From CAYSQW01 sp964433135 (GTDB taxonomy: Bacteria; Acidobacteriota; Aminicenantia; Aminicenantales; Aminicenantaceae), in contig CAYSQW010000042.1 in assembly GCA_964433135.1 (NCBI GenBank), positions 1 through 29,989 on the forward strand: a DNA stretch of 29,989 nt, written 5' to 3'. The position numbers and the translations under genes were made by a program. Below, piece by piece: positions 15,743 to 23,543 of this stretch; within the stretch, counting starts at the first letter, position 1, and each line of letters begins with the position of its first letter. The notes beneath the pieces were generated by a model. It had not been told where the DNA came from. It saw nothing but the letters and a program-made list of their open reading frames with translations, and searched no databases.

Positions 15743-16651
15743 CTATTTCCTCACCAGCATCGCCTTTGCATAACGACCGTGTATCTTTCCGACCCACCTG
15801 GCGGCATGCAGGATGAGCGGCAGCATGAATATCCCGGCTAAGCAAACCACGGGCAGAAGCCATACCGGAGTGAATGTATCCATTCCGAACAACTCCAGCG
15901 GAAGCTCGAAAACCAGCTCCAAAAGCGGCGCCGCGATAAAGCTCAAGGACAGGGACAGCGCCAAGACGATAAACAGGGAGTAGGCAAACCCGAGAGGAAG
16001 CTGCAGCAGTGAGTAAATCAAGGCCTTCCAGGATTGCGATTCCGAGAATAGAAGCTTGATTTTCATCCCCCAGCCGATCCCGCTTTGAATAAAAACCGGT
16101 CTCCAGGGCATTCGCACGCCCAGAAGCGCCTGCACCAAACGTCCTTCCAGAAGAGCAAGACCACGAATGGAAAACATGAAAAGACCGGCCACCGGTATTC
16201 CGAAGATGAATATCGAACACAGAAGGGCTCCGGCGCTTCCGATCAAACTCCAGAAGCCGTAAACACCTCCCGTCAGGAATGCAAACAGCATATAGAGAAA
16301 AGCTCCCCAAGCTCGCGGCTCTCCTAAGATTCCGAAGAATCTTCCCACCGCCGACCGAGGACGGGATTCCGACGGCCAGATCGGAGACAGACGGGCTTCG
16401 ATATCTCGATATGCCTGAGCCGTCTCCATCGGGGATCCATACCGTTCCACTATCTTTCGGAAAGCTTCCGCTTCATCGAGATTCCCGCTATCTTCACGAA
16501 CGCCTTCCAGCGCCGTTCTCAAATGGTCCTCGGCATCGAACAGCGCATCCTGCAGCAAAGCCGGGTCACAGCCCTTGAGTTCCGCACGCAGCCGATCGAG
16601 GTAAGCTTGAATATGTTCCATGGTCCCCCCCGCAGCATCCTCCCGATTCAT
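15743..16651 (-). CDS. HAAS/sensor-type membrane protein (paralogue 1)
   Basis: This first gene of the operon codes for a helical HAAS-like N-terminus (MEHIQAYLDRLRAELKGCD, DALFDAEDHL, ERYGSPMETAQAYRDIEARL) and a multi-pass membrane domain with LEGRLVQALLGVRMP. It ends in IHGRYAKAMLVRK, almost identical to the end of paralogue 2 (LHGRYAKSLLVRG). The two proteins align over their whole length, so they arose by duplication around the PadR gene. The ATG at 16651 has AAGGA seven to eight bases upstream. An ATG at 16621 aligns with the start of the paralogue and would give 292 residues, so either could be right. No enzymatic motif is visible; a sensor or sequestering role is inferred from the PadR context. 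Confidence 0.78.
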   Translation of the reverse strand: MNREDAAGGTMEHIQAYLDRLRAELKGCDPALLQDALFDAEDHLRTALEGVREDSGNLDEAEAFRKIVERYGSPMETAQAYRDIEARLSPIWPSESRPRSAVGRFFGILGEPRAWGAFLYMLFAFLTGGVYGFWSLIGSAGALLCSIFIFGIPVAGLFMFSIRGLALLEGRLVQALLGVRMPWRPVFIQSGIGWGMKIKLLFSESQSWKALIYSLLQLPLGFAYSLFIVLALSLSLSFIAAPLLELVFELPLELFGMDTFTPVWLLPVVCLAGIFMLPLILHAARWVGKIHGRYAKAMLVRK

Positions 16652-16726
16652 TTTATCATCCTTCCGACCGGAAAAGCGGCGGCATTCAAAAGAGCCGTTT
16701 CACCGATCGCCTTTAAAACCTATTTA

Positions 16727-16755
16727 ATAATACTGATAACTTATTAGTATGTCAA
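16727..16755 (-). promoter_or_regulatory. Strong promoter of the HAAS-PadR-HAAS operon
   Basis: On the minus strand a perfect -35 box TTGACA (16750-16755) and TATTAT (16727-16732) are separated by exactly 17 bases. This is 11 of 12 consensus positions, the best promoter in the window together with that of the ferritin-like gene. The first gene follows about 75 bases downstream. Confidence 0.8.
16730..16750. promoter_or_regulatory. Candidate PadR operator inside the promoter spacer
   Basis: A 21-bp palindrome with arms ATACTGATAA and TTATTAGTAT around a central C has a single mismatched pair. It fills the space between the -35 and -10 boxes, so a bound dimer would exclude RNA polymerase. The outer ATACT and AGTAT half-sites resemble the ATAC/GTAT-ended dyads reported for PadR regulators. 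The neighbouring PadR is the obvious binder; this is inferred from position and shape. Confidence 0.65.
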
Positions 16756-16863
16756 GAAAAAATTCCCCGCATATCCGATCATATAAAGAACTGTAATCAA
16801 GCCGTCTGCGCACGGCGCCATGAATTCCGGCCTGGAAAAATCCGGGGACCTTCCGATGAATTT

Positions 16864-17292
16864 TCAGGGGGCCAGCTTCTCGGCCATCTCACCCCTCACC
16901 CGGAAATAGGATCCTCCGGCTTCGGCGACAATGGTTCCGTCTTTTCGTGAGACCTTTCCGGACGTCATGATCAGCCGTTTCTTCATCTGGGTGATCCGAC
17001 CTTCCAGAAACAGCTCTTCCCCTATCGCGGCCGGCAGTCTGTACCGAACATCCATGCGTGACGTGACGGCCGGGATGCCTTCCGCCAACACCGCCTTGAC
17101 CATGACCTCATCCAAGACAGCGGCGAGAATCCCGCCGTGAAGGATATTGCGGTATCCTTCATATTCAGCCGCCGGCGTAAAACGCGCTTTGGCCTTCCCC
17201 TCTTCATAATGGAAATCGATCTTCAAACCTTTCCGGTTTTTATCGCCGCAAACGAAGCAATACCGATATTTTTCGAGATCATCTCCCGTCAT
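16864..17292 (-). CDS. PaaI-type hotdog thioesterase
   Basis: This is a 142-residue hotdog-fold protein of the PaaI/YigI-like group, which hydrolyses acyl-CoA or acyl-carrier thioesters. It carries a CxxC pair (C12-C15, YCFVCGDKNRKGL) and the core hotdog segment ILHGGILAAVLDEVM with H52-G-G and D61/E62, where the catalytic acid usually sits. The ATG at 17292 has AGGAAGGA six bases upstream; the ATG at 17307 is closer to a poor site and is rejected. It begins 24 bases after the acyl-CoA synthetase stop, so it is the last gene of the acyl-activation operon and may release or proofread CoA esters made by its neighbours. Confidence 0.85.
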   Translation of the reverse strand: MTGDDLEKYRYCFVCGDKNRKGLKIDFHYEEGKAKARFTPAAEYEGYRNILHGGILAAVLDEVMVKAVLAEGIPAVTSRMDVRYRLPAAIGEELFLEGRITQMKKRLIMTSGKVSRKDGTIVAEAGGSYFRVRGEMAEKLAP

Positions 17293-17316
17293 ATTCCTTC
17301 CTTCCATCCCGTCCGA

Positions 17317-19227
17317 TCATTCGAATCGTGAAATAATATTGCAGTTCTGGCGGTTGCAGATATCCGACGCCTCGGGTGTAAATAGATATTCGATCCGGTT
17401 TTGGTAATATTCCGTGATCTTCCCGCGCACCATTTTCATGGTGGAATTGAGAAAGTGATTTTCTTCCGTAAACCCCTGACCCAGGACCGCCACCGCCGCA
17501 GGCAGCCAGCGCGGTGGAAACATCCCTTCATATATTCCGCCCTTCCGGAAATTTCCCAGTTCTCCATCCAAAAGCTTCAAAACCGCTTTTTGTCCCTCCG
17601 GCGTTTTCGTAGAAAGCCCCTTTTCTTTCAACCATTCCCGGATCGCTTCTTTATTCGGAACCAGCAGGGCGGCCGTATAGGGAGACTGGTTATTGTAAAG
17701 CATCATCTGATCGATAAACCGCGAATTATCCGTTACGGCCTCTTCGATCAGTTCCGGGCTGTATTTCTCCCCGTCGTTGGCGATGAGAAGACTTTTCATC
17801 CTCCCCATCACATAAAGATAACCATCCTCATCCAGATACCCGATATCCCCCGTGTAAAGCCACCCATCCCGCAGAGCATCCAGGGTGGCTTTCTCGTTTT
17901 TCCAGTAACCGGCCATGACGTTTTCACCCTTGACCACGATCTCACCTTGTTCCCCGGGAGGGCGCACCTCTCCGTTTTCCCCGCATATCTTGATCTCGAG
18001 ATTATCGGCGATCCATCCGGAAGAACCGAGCTTATGCCGACGGAAGGAATTGGACGAGATGACGGGAGCGGCTTCCGTCAGTCCATAGCCTTGAAACATC
18101 GGGATCCCGATGGCATAAAAAAATCGCTGCAGCTCGATATCGAGCAGGGCCCCCCCCCCGATGAAACATTCCAGTCGGCCCCCGAAATTTTCGCGGATCT
18201 TTTGAAACAAGATCTTATCGTACATCGCCAACAGGGGTTTTTTCAGCGCTTTCAATCCTCTGCCTTTATTCCATCCCTCTTGGTTGTAATCATACGCCAG
18301 CTTGAGAGCACGTTTGAAAAGGGCTTCGACTTTAGGACCTTTGTCCCGCACTCCCTTCTCGATGTTCCGTCGGAAATTTTTTGCCAGGGCCGGGACGCTC
18401 AGCAGAATGGTGGGACGGATCTCCTTTATGTTTTCAGGGATGTTTTTCAAGGTTTGCATAGGGGTTTTCCCCAGTTGTATGGCGGCCAGGGCGGCGCCGT
18501 TCTTCATCATGGCATAGATCCCGCACGTGTGCGCAAACGCATGATCCCAAGGTAAGATCAGCAATGTCACATACGTTTCCGGGCAGGGCACCAGGGAGCT
18601 TCCCTGCTCTACATTCGCCGTGTAATTCCGATGAGTCAGAATGATCCCTTTGGGATCGGCGGTCGTGCCCGAAGTGTAGCAGATATTGGCGGGATCGTTT
18701 TCTTTTATCGCCTTCCAGATCGCGGTGAATTCTTCCCGGTGCGCGGCCAGATAGTCTTCCCCCTCCGACAGAACATCCCCCGCATAAATCTCATCCGGTT
18801 CGTAGTCATCCAGGGGATCGAGAACCAAGGTCTTTTCCAAATCCGGCAGGTCGCCCTTTATCTGCCGGATCTTTTGGACCTGGGATCGAGAAACGATGAC
18901 CATCCGGCAGCCGGAATGAGCCAGACGAAAAGTCAGGTCCGAGAGCTCGGCGACCTTGACCGAAATGGGGACATTGATCGCCCCGGCAAACAGGATGCCC
19001 AGCTCACTCACCACCCAGTCGTTCCGTCCTTCCGAGATGAGCGCGATCCGATTCCCCGCCTTGAGGCCCTGGGAGATAAGACCCGCGGAAAACCGATGAA
19101 CCCTTTCACGGACGGCGGCATACGTCAAACCCTCGTAATGATCGGATAACTTCTGCCACAGCAGGGTATTGCCGCTGAATTTTTTGACACTGTCTTCAAA
19201 AAGCTGAGGAATGGTTCTCTGTTTCAT
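17317..19227 (-). CDS. Long-chain acyl-CoA synthetase (AMP-forming)
   Basis: This 636-residue protein of the adenylate-forming family converts a fatty acid, ATP and CoA into acyl-CoA. All core motifs are present: the P-loop YTSGTTADPKG (184-194), YGLTE (381-385), YTGD (458-461), and the hinge and C-terminal domain GRMKSLLIANDGEKYSPELIEE with a long C-terminal extension typical of long-chain enzymes. It has a good Shine-Dalgarno (AAGGAGAAAC). It follows three PaaK-like genes after an 86-base gap and precedes a thioesterase. It could channel acyl groups into a pathway with the PaaK-like proteins, or act on its own in lipid recycling. Confidence 0.88.
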   Translation of the reverse strand: MKQRTIPQLFEDSVKKFSGNTLLWQKLSDHYEGLTYAAVRERVHRFSAGLISQGLKAGNRIALISEGRNDWVVSELGILFAGAINVPISVKVAELSDLTFRLAHSGCRMVIVSRSQVQKIRQIKGDLPDLEKTLVLDPLDDYEPDEIYAGDVLSEGEDYLAAHREEFTAIWKAIKENDPANICYTSGTTADPKGIILTHRNYTANVEQGSSLVPCPETYVTLLILPWDHAFAHTCGIYAMMKNGAALAAIQLGKTPMQTLKNIPENIKEIRPTILLSVPALAKNFRRNIEKGVRDKGPKVEALFKRALKLAYDYNQEGWNKGRGLKALKKPLLAMYDKILFQKIRENFGGRLECFIGGGALLDIELQRFFYAIGIPMFQGYGLTEAAPVISSNSFRRHKLGSSGWIADNLEIKICGENGEVRPPGEQGEIVVKGENVMAGYWKNEKATLDALRDGWLYTGDIGYLDEDGYLYVMGRMKSLLIANDGEKYSPELIEEAVTDNSRFIDQMMLYNNQSPYTAALLVPNKEAIREWLKEKGLSTKTPEGQKAVLKLLDGELGNFRKGGIYEGMFPPRWLPAAVAVLGQGFTEENHFLNSTMKMVRGKITEYYQNRIEYLFTPEASDICNRQNCNIISRFE

Positions 19228-19313
19228 GTTTCTCCTTCACATGATCGACTTTTTTAAAAGCTACTTCAGACACTGCAAAAAGTCAAAGCCTGCACCCATG
19301 ACGATACGGAAGG

Positions 19314-20402
19314 TTACGATACCGCGCCCAGAAATTCGACACGGGGATGAGCGATACCGCAGGAGCAGGGAGAGACGGCCGTAACCCTGATGAGGCGGCC
19401 GGTTCGGTAGCGAATCAGGGGAAGCGCTTCCCCGAACGTCGTCAGGACCAATTCTCCCTCCATCCCGACATCCGCCTGGTCCAGAAACACAGGATCCGAG
19501 AATCGCGCGCCGTCCTTGTCGCCGGTTCCTCTTTTTTCGCAAGGGATCAACTCGGGAATACAGGTATCCATCCACACATGGCATCCGTCATGCACCCGAC
19601 ATTCGGCGAACAGGCCGGGGAATTCGACCGGGAGGAAGCAGGTGTAAATCTGCAGGCCGTACGCTTCCTCCAGCTCCCGCCGGCACGCTTGGGAAATCGG
19701 CCCGAGGATGACGCCTCGCTTCAGATCGGGAAGGATATCCCTGGGCACAGCGGAATCGGTTTTCTCATAATATTTCAAAAGAGCCATCGCTTCTTCTCGC
19801 CCTGCCAACAGAACCGTCGGCTTCCTGCGCAGCGCAAACTCCGGCCAATCACTTCTGTCGAGCATATATATCGACCCCGTAATAAACTCCAGGTTTAACC
19901 GGGATGAAGCCATGTCGGCATACATCCATAGGTAAGGCAGCGCATTGGCGATCCGGGGAGCCATGGGAAGGACCGACAACACCCTGTCTCCAAATTCGAG
20001 TTCACAAACGCTTGACACCCGGTTGACGAGTCCCATAATCCGAAGGATGTCCTCTCTTCCATAAGGCACCCAGATCCATTCCCCCTTCTTCGTAGAGGAC
20101 GCGAACCACATCCAAACCGGAGCGCAAGCCAAAGAACGCAGCGCTCGTCCCCTCTGAGATTCGATGAGATGCCGGCGCTCGGTGAAGGGGAGTTCCCGCA
20201 GGACTTCACGCGGCCCGGACTTAAGGCGTCCGATATCGATCCTTCTCCATCGGCGGCGGTACAGCGAGGAACGCAGGGCTCTTGACATGATATCTCTTTC
20301 CACCAGATTTTTCTCACCCAATCGCACCAACGCCTCGAGGGCCAATCCTTCCGCTCCAGCGGGTTTCAACTTAAAATCGGGATGAATATCTTCAATCCTC
20401 AT
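19314..20402 (-). CDS. PaaK-like adenylate-forming protein, degenerate and C-terminally truncated
   Basis: The fold family is clear by similarity to the preceding PaaK-like gene: LYRRRWRRID at the N-terminus, GELVLTTFGEALPLIRYRTG, and the CSCG cysteine motif (346-349). The ATP-binding loop reads ASSTKKGEW (101-109) where the neighbour has STSGTTGSPK. The ribose-binding Asp of the TGD motif is Arg (T334-G-R336), and the protein ends at residue 362 (FLGAVS), just before the C-terminal lid domain. No frame downstream restores the missing part. It is therefore probably not an active ligase; a regulatory, scaffold or substrate-binding role is possible. It overlaps the upstream gene by 11 bases, so it is translated with it. 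The open frame has no stop, so it is not an ordinary pseudogene. Confidence 0.75.
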   Translation of the reverse strand: MRIEDIHPDFKLKPAGAEGLALEALVRLGEKNLVERDIMSRALRSSLYRRRWRRIDIGRLKSGPREVLRELPFTERRHLIESQRGRALRSLACAPVWMWFASSTKKGEWIWVPYGREDILRIMGLVNRVSSVCELEFGDRVLSVLPMAPRIANALPYLWMYADMASSRLNLEFITGSIYMLDRSDWPEFALRRKPTVLLAGREEAMALLKYYEKTDSAVPRDILPDLKRGVILGPISQACRRELEEAYGLQIYTCFLPVEFPGLFAECRVHDGCHVWMDTCIPELIPCEKRGTGDKDGARFSDPVFLDQADVGMEGELVLTTFGEALPLIRYRTGRLIRVTAVSPCSCGIAHPRVEFLGAVS

Positions 20403-21906
20403 GAAAATACGCCTTTTCGTATACCGCCAACCGGATTTTACCGGAGGCGGTTCTTTCTTCCTCCAGCCGTTTCACCAGACGGACCTCCGCCGGTGCGATC
20501 AAACCGTTGGCAACGGCCTGAGTCACGCCTTCGATCTCATCAAAGATATGCGTCACCTCCCGGATGAGATTTTCCCGATCGACTCCCGCTCCGGGAAGCA
20601 CCAGAAACAAGGCTTTCGGTTTCACGCGATCCCGGGTGATTCTCAGCTGCCAACCGACAATATTTCCCGACCGGGCGAGTCGATCCATTTTTTCTTTGAT
20701 CCCGTAGATTGAAAACCGTATCAACCCCAGATTGATAAGGTCGTCGCTGCGGTGAAGCACTGTAAACCGCGGAGTCGTCCGCCCGCAGGCGCAGGGCTCC
20801 ACGCTCACGATGCGCACCAGATCCGAAGTACGGTAGCGGACCAACGGTAGAGCATTGTTGAACGTGGTCAGCACCAGCTCTCCCAAAGCACCGGATTCCG
20901 CTCTCCAAACGGGAACAGCACATGGGACATATGACGGATCCGCTTCCGACTTCGCCAACTCCTCCTCGGGGATGATCTCCGCCAGACCGAAATCCATATC
21001 GAGGTGAAGCCCACGATGTCTTTCACACTCCAGACCGATCCTCGCGGCAACTTCAGTCATGGTATACGCCGCAAAGGGCTCCATTCCGAATTCCCGGCGA
21101 ATCGCCCGGCGGTAAGGCTCCAGGGGCTCTCCCGCGAATATGCCCCATTTGAACCTGAATACATGTTTGGCCCTTACCTTGAAAACTTTGGTGGCCGCCA
21201 TTGCCAACGCGCTGAGCGGTCCGGGCCGCGCTCTGAATTTTTTCAGCGCCTCTTCCGGCGCACGTCGCGACAGACCTTCCGCCACAACCATCGCCAAGCT
21301 GGGAAAAGCCGCCAGGCCGCTGATCTTCGCCCTCCGGGCGAAGTCGAGGGCCCCTCCCGATTCGGGCAGGGCGGCGGCGATCATCTCCACCCGCTTCCCC
21401 ACCGAGAGACGGCTGAAAAGAAAATTATATACGGCAGGCTCTGAGATAAACGGCGCGGGCCCGATCAAGGCCAGATAGGATCTTGCTTCCGGCCCTACCG
21501 GGACGGAAGCGAAAAAACCCTCCGGTTTCTTTTGCACGCTGAGAACGGCGTTTTCATCCAGGGGTATCCATTTCGGCGACCCCGTAGTGCCCGATGTACT
21601 GATCCAGAGCCTGACGTCTCTCCCGCACATAAGATCCTCGAAGGGGTATTTCCGCTGCGCCATCCGCAGATCCGAACCGGAAGTGAAAGGGAAACGGGAT
21701 AAATCCTCCCATCGTTCAACAGCGGTCGATTCAAGTCCCGCTTCCTCCCACTTTGTCCGATACAAGGGAGAAAGACCCGCTTTCGGGATCACGCGGGATT
21801 CCCGCAGTCTTTGCTCACATAATTCTCCAAGTCGGTCCAGAGGAAAACAGTCGCCGGCGGTTTTTATCACCAGCTCCCCGGGGGATTTTCGCCGGAAGAG
21901 ACTCAC
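20392..21906 (-). CDS. PaaK-like CoA ligase (adenylate-forming), second of three
   Basis: This is a 504-residue protein of the phenylacetate-CoA ligase type, intact in all recognisable motifs. They are the P-loop STSGTTGSPK (103-112), YTMTE (281-285), TSD (360-362) in the ribose-binding position, the CACG cysteine motif (372-375), RSDDLI near 386-391 at the hinge, and a C-terminal SGKIRL with K490 in the place of the catalytic lysine. It adenylates a carboxylic acid and probably transfers it to CoA; the acid is not identifiable from sequence. It starts with GTG preceded by GGAGGAGGG and overlaps the upstream PaaK stop by four bases (GTGA). Confidence 0.85.
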   Translation of the reverse strand: MSLFRRKSPGELVIKTAGDCFPLDRLGELCEQRLRESRVIPKAGLSPLYRTKWEEAGLESTAVERWEDLSRFPFTSGSDLRMAQRKYPFEDLMCGRDVRLWISTSGTTGSPKWIPLDENAVLSVQKKPEGFFASVPVGPEARSYLALIGPAPFISEPAVYNFLFSRLSVGKRVEMIAAALPESGGALDFARRAKISGLAAFPSLAMVVAEGLSRRAPEEALKKFRARPGPLSALAMAATKVFKVRAKHVFRFKWGIFAGEPLEPYRRAIRREFGMEPFAAYTMTEVAARIGLECERHRGLHLDMDFGLAEIIPEEELAKSEADPSYVPCAVPVWRAESGALGELVLTTFNNALPLVRYRTSDLVRIVSVEPCACGRTTPRFTVLHRSDDLINLGLIRFSIYGIKEKMDRLARSGNIVGWQLRITRDRVKPKALFLVLPGAGVDRENLIREVTHIFDEIEGVTQAVANGLIAPAEVRLVKRLEEERTASGKIRLAVYEKAYFHED

Positions 21907-23264
21907 CGCCCTCCTCCGCGTTTCTTATGTCTCAAGTCCACGATCTTACGGATCTTGATCGGATTTTCGTCTGCCAGCGCGCCCGGCTTCAAGAATTCGA
22001 TTTCCGGGACGTCAACCGTACGCGATAAATGGACGTCATGCTCCAGGGTTGGGATGGCACGGTACAGCTCTTCCCTGACGGCGGCGGCAAGACCTTCGGA
22101 AGCGGACCCCGTCTCGATCCGCAGGCGGAGCGTATCCAGATAGCCCGATCGTCCCACGATCAACTGCCAGCCCGAGATCACCGGAAAAGCGACCACGGCC
22201 CGGTCCAGCAGCGCGGGGTAAAAATTCTCTCCCGTTCCCAGAAACAACATATCATCCTTCCTTCCGGATATGTGATCCATTCTCCGGGTCGGCAGCAATC
22301 CGCAGGGGCAGCATTCATCCGGAAGCAGCCGGCCGATATCTCCCGTACGATAACGGATCAGCGGGGTGGCTTCCCGGTTCAAGGAAGTAAACACCAGCTC
22401 GCCCCATTCCCCGGGAGAAACCGGCTCACCCGAATCTGGAGCGACGACCTCGGCCAGGATGGATAGATCCAGATGCAGCCCGTTATGCGCCGGGCACTCT
22501 CCGGCGACGGCGGCACCGAATTCATTCATCCCATAGCCGTCGAAGACCTCCGCGCCCCAGGATTCCCGGAGGAATGCGCGGAATTCCCGGGAATTCGGTT
22601 CGGCAAACACGTAGATACGCTCGACCTCGAGACCGCTCAAATCCATGAGGCGGTTCCCTTCTACGGTCAAACGATGCAGGGCGCCGGCGGTGCCGAACAG
22701 GTATGTGGTGCCGCGGCTTTTCGCCAGAGCCAGCTGCTCTTCGGGATCAAGCGTGTTTCCTCCGGCTAGGATCCGGCAGCCCCGTTTCTCCAATCCGGCC
22801 TGAAGAAGCGTGCCTCCCATCCAACCGGGTGTGCCCGTACACACCAGCAGCTGAGCCACGTCTCTTTTCCCCAGTCCAATAAGAACGAATCCGATCTCGA
22901 GCTTTCGGACCAGGGAATCCCAGTCTCGCGCGGAATAATAAGTCATTTTGGGCGTACCCGTGCTGCCGGCGGTCGCCATAACGTGCAGAATCTCGCTTTC
23001 TGGAACCGCCAGAAAAGCTTCCGGATCGTTTTGAAGCTCGGATGCCGTTGTGAAAAAGCCCAACGCGGGAAGGTCTTCAACACGGCGTATCGTGTGAACA
23101 TCCAAGCCGGTCTCATCGAACCGGCGGCGGTAAAACGGGGATCGGCTCCGGGCATATTTCAGGGTATTCCGGAGCCAATGATCCTGAATCTTTTTCTGCA
23201 TCCGGAGGCCCGGCCGGCGGCCCAAAGCCTGCGAGGCCGTTTTGATGACACGGGCTCCCATCAT
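21903..23264 (-). CDS. PaaK-like CoA ligase (adenylate-forming), first of three
   Basis: This is a 453-residue protein closest in layout to classical phenylacetate-CoA ligase. It has the N-terminal helical region LRNTLKYARSRSPFYRRRFD, the P-loop TAGSTGTPK (98-106), YGMNE (244-248), TGD (307-309), the cysteine motif CPCG (319-322), the hinge SGRKDD (333-338) and a C-terminal NPIKIRKIVDLR carrying the likely catalytic lysine. It activates a carboxylate as acyl-AMP and then acyl-CoA; aromatic or fatty substrate cannot be told. GAGGAG precedes an ATGATG start. It is the first gene of a tightly packed operon with two more PaaK-like genes, an acyl-CoA synthetase and a thioesterase. Confidence 0.87.
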   Translation of the reverse strand: MMGARVIKTASQALGRRPGLRMQKKIQDHWLRNTLKYARSRSPFYRRRFDETGLDVHTIRRVEDLPALGFFTTASELQNDPEAFLAVPESEILHVMATAGSTGTPKMTYYSARDWDSLVRKLEIGFVLIGLGKRDVAQLLVCTGTPGWMGGTLLQAGLEKRGCRILAGGNTLDPEEQLALAKSRGTTYLFGTAGALHRLTVEGNRLMDLSGLEVERIYVFAEPNSREFRAFLRESWGAEVFDGYGMNEFGAAVAGECPAHNGLHLDLSILAEVVAPDSGEPVSPGEWGELVFTSLNREATPLIRYRTGDIGRLLPDECCPCGLLPTRRMDHISGRKDDMLFLGTGENFYPALLDRAVVAFPVISGWQLIVGRSGYLDTLRLRIETGSASEGLAAAVREELYRAIPTLEHDVHLSRTVDVPEIEFLKPGALADENPIKIRKIVDLRHKKRGGGR

Positions 23265-23416
23265 CGCCTTTTCTCCTCATCCGCGGAGTTTTTTCGAATC
23301 ATGAGGGGATTTCCCTTGAAGGAACACGGGGATTCGTAGACACATTCCGGAGAAAAAATGTCGATTCTGCAGGCCGGCCCCACATCCTTTCGCGCATACG
23401 ATATCACCCTGCTTTT

Positions 23417-23443
23417 TTTATAGAAAACCAATAGGGATGTCAA
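23417..23443 (-). promoter_or_regulatory. Candidate promoter of the acyl-activation operon
   Basis: On the minus strand a perfect TTGACA (23438-23443) is followed after 15 bases by TATAAA (23417-23422). A shifted reading gives TAAAAA at 17 bases. The predicted leader before the PaaK gene is about 145 bases. The spacing is shorter than ideal, so confidence is moderate. Confidence 0.5.
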
Positions 23444-23491
23444 CTCATGATGAGGAAACAATATTCCCAAGGATTTTCAGCTGTATCCACG

Positions 23492-23520
23492 TTGACATGT
23501 CTGATCATATTGTATATATA
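23492..23520 (+). promoter_or_regulatory. Promoter of the SH3-barrel gene
   Basis: TTGACA (23492-23497) and TATATA (23515-23520) are separated by 17 bases; an overlapping TATAAT follows at 23517-23522. The ATG at 23544 is preceded by GAGGGGAT. This promoter is divergent to that of the acyl-activation operon, with about 50 bases between their -35 boxes. Confidence 0.65.
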
Positions 23521-23543
23521 ATAAAAAAAAATGAGGGGATAAT

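Noticed and set aside
16801..16816. Hairpin GCCGT-loop-ACGGC after the thioesterase gene as a terminator.
   Set aside because: The stem is only five pairs and no T run follows on the relevant strand.
17401..18555. A 384-codon open frame on the plus strand opposite the acyl-CoA synthetase.
   Set aside because: It is antisense to a gene with complete motifs; its composition (many Phe, Arg, Pro) is typical of a shadow frame.
19228..19313. Possible missing C-terminal domain of the truncated PaaK-like protein restored by a frameshift.
   Set aside because: The 86 bases are too short for the roughly 110-residue lid domain, and neither other frame shows the SDD or C-terminal lysine motifs.
23261..23470. 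A 69-codon minus-strand frame ending in an ATGA overlap with the first PaaK-like gene, with three cysteines (GPACRIDIF, PECVYESPC).
   Set aside because: It would start at TTG without a Shine-Dalgarno and runs through the predicted promoter of the operon. The cysteine-rich stretch is curious, but without homologues it cannot be supported.
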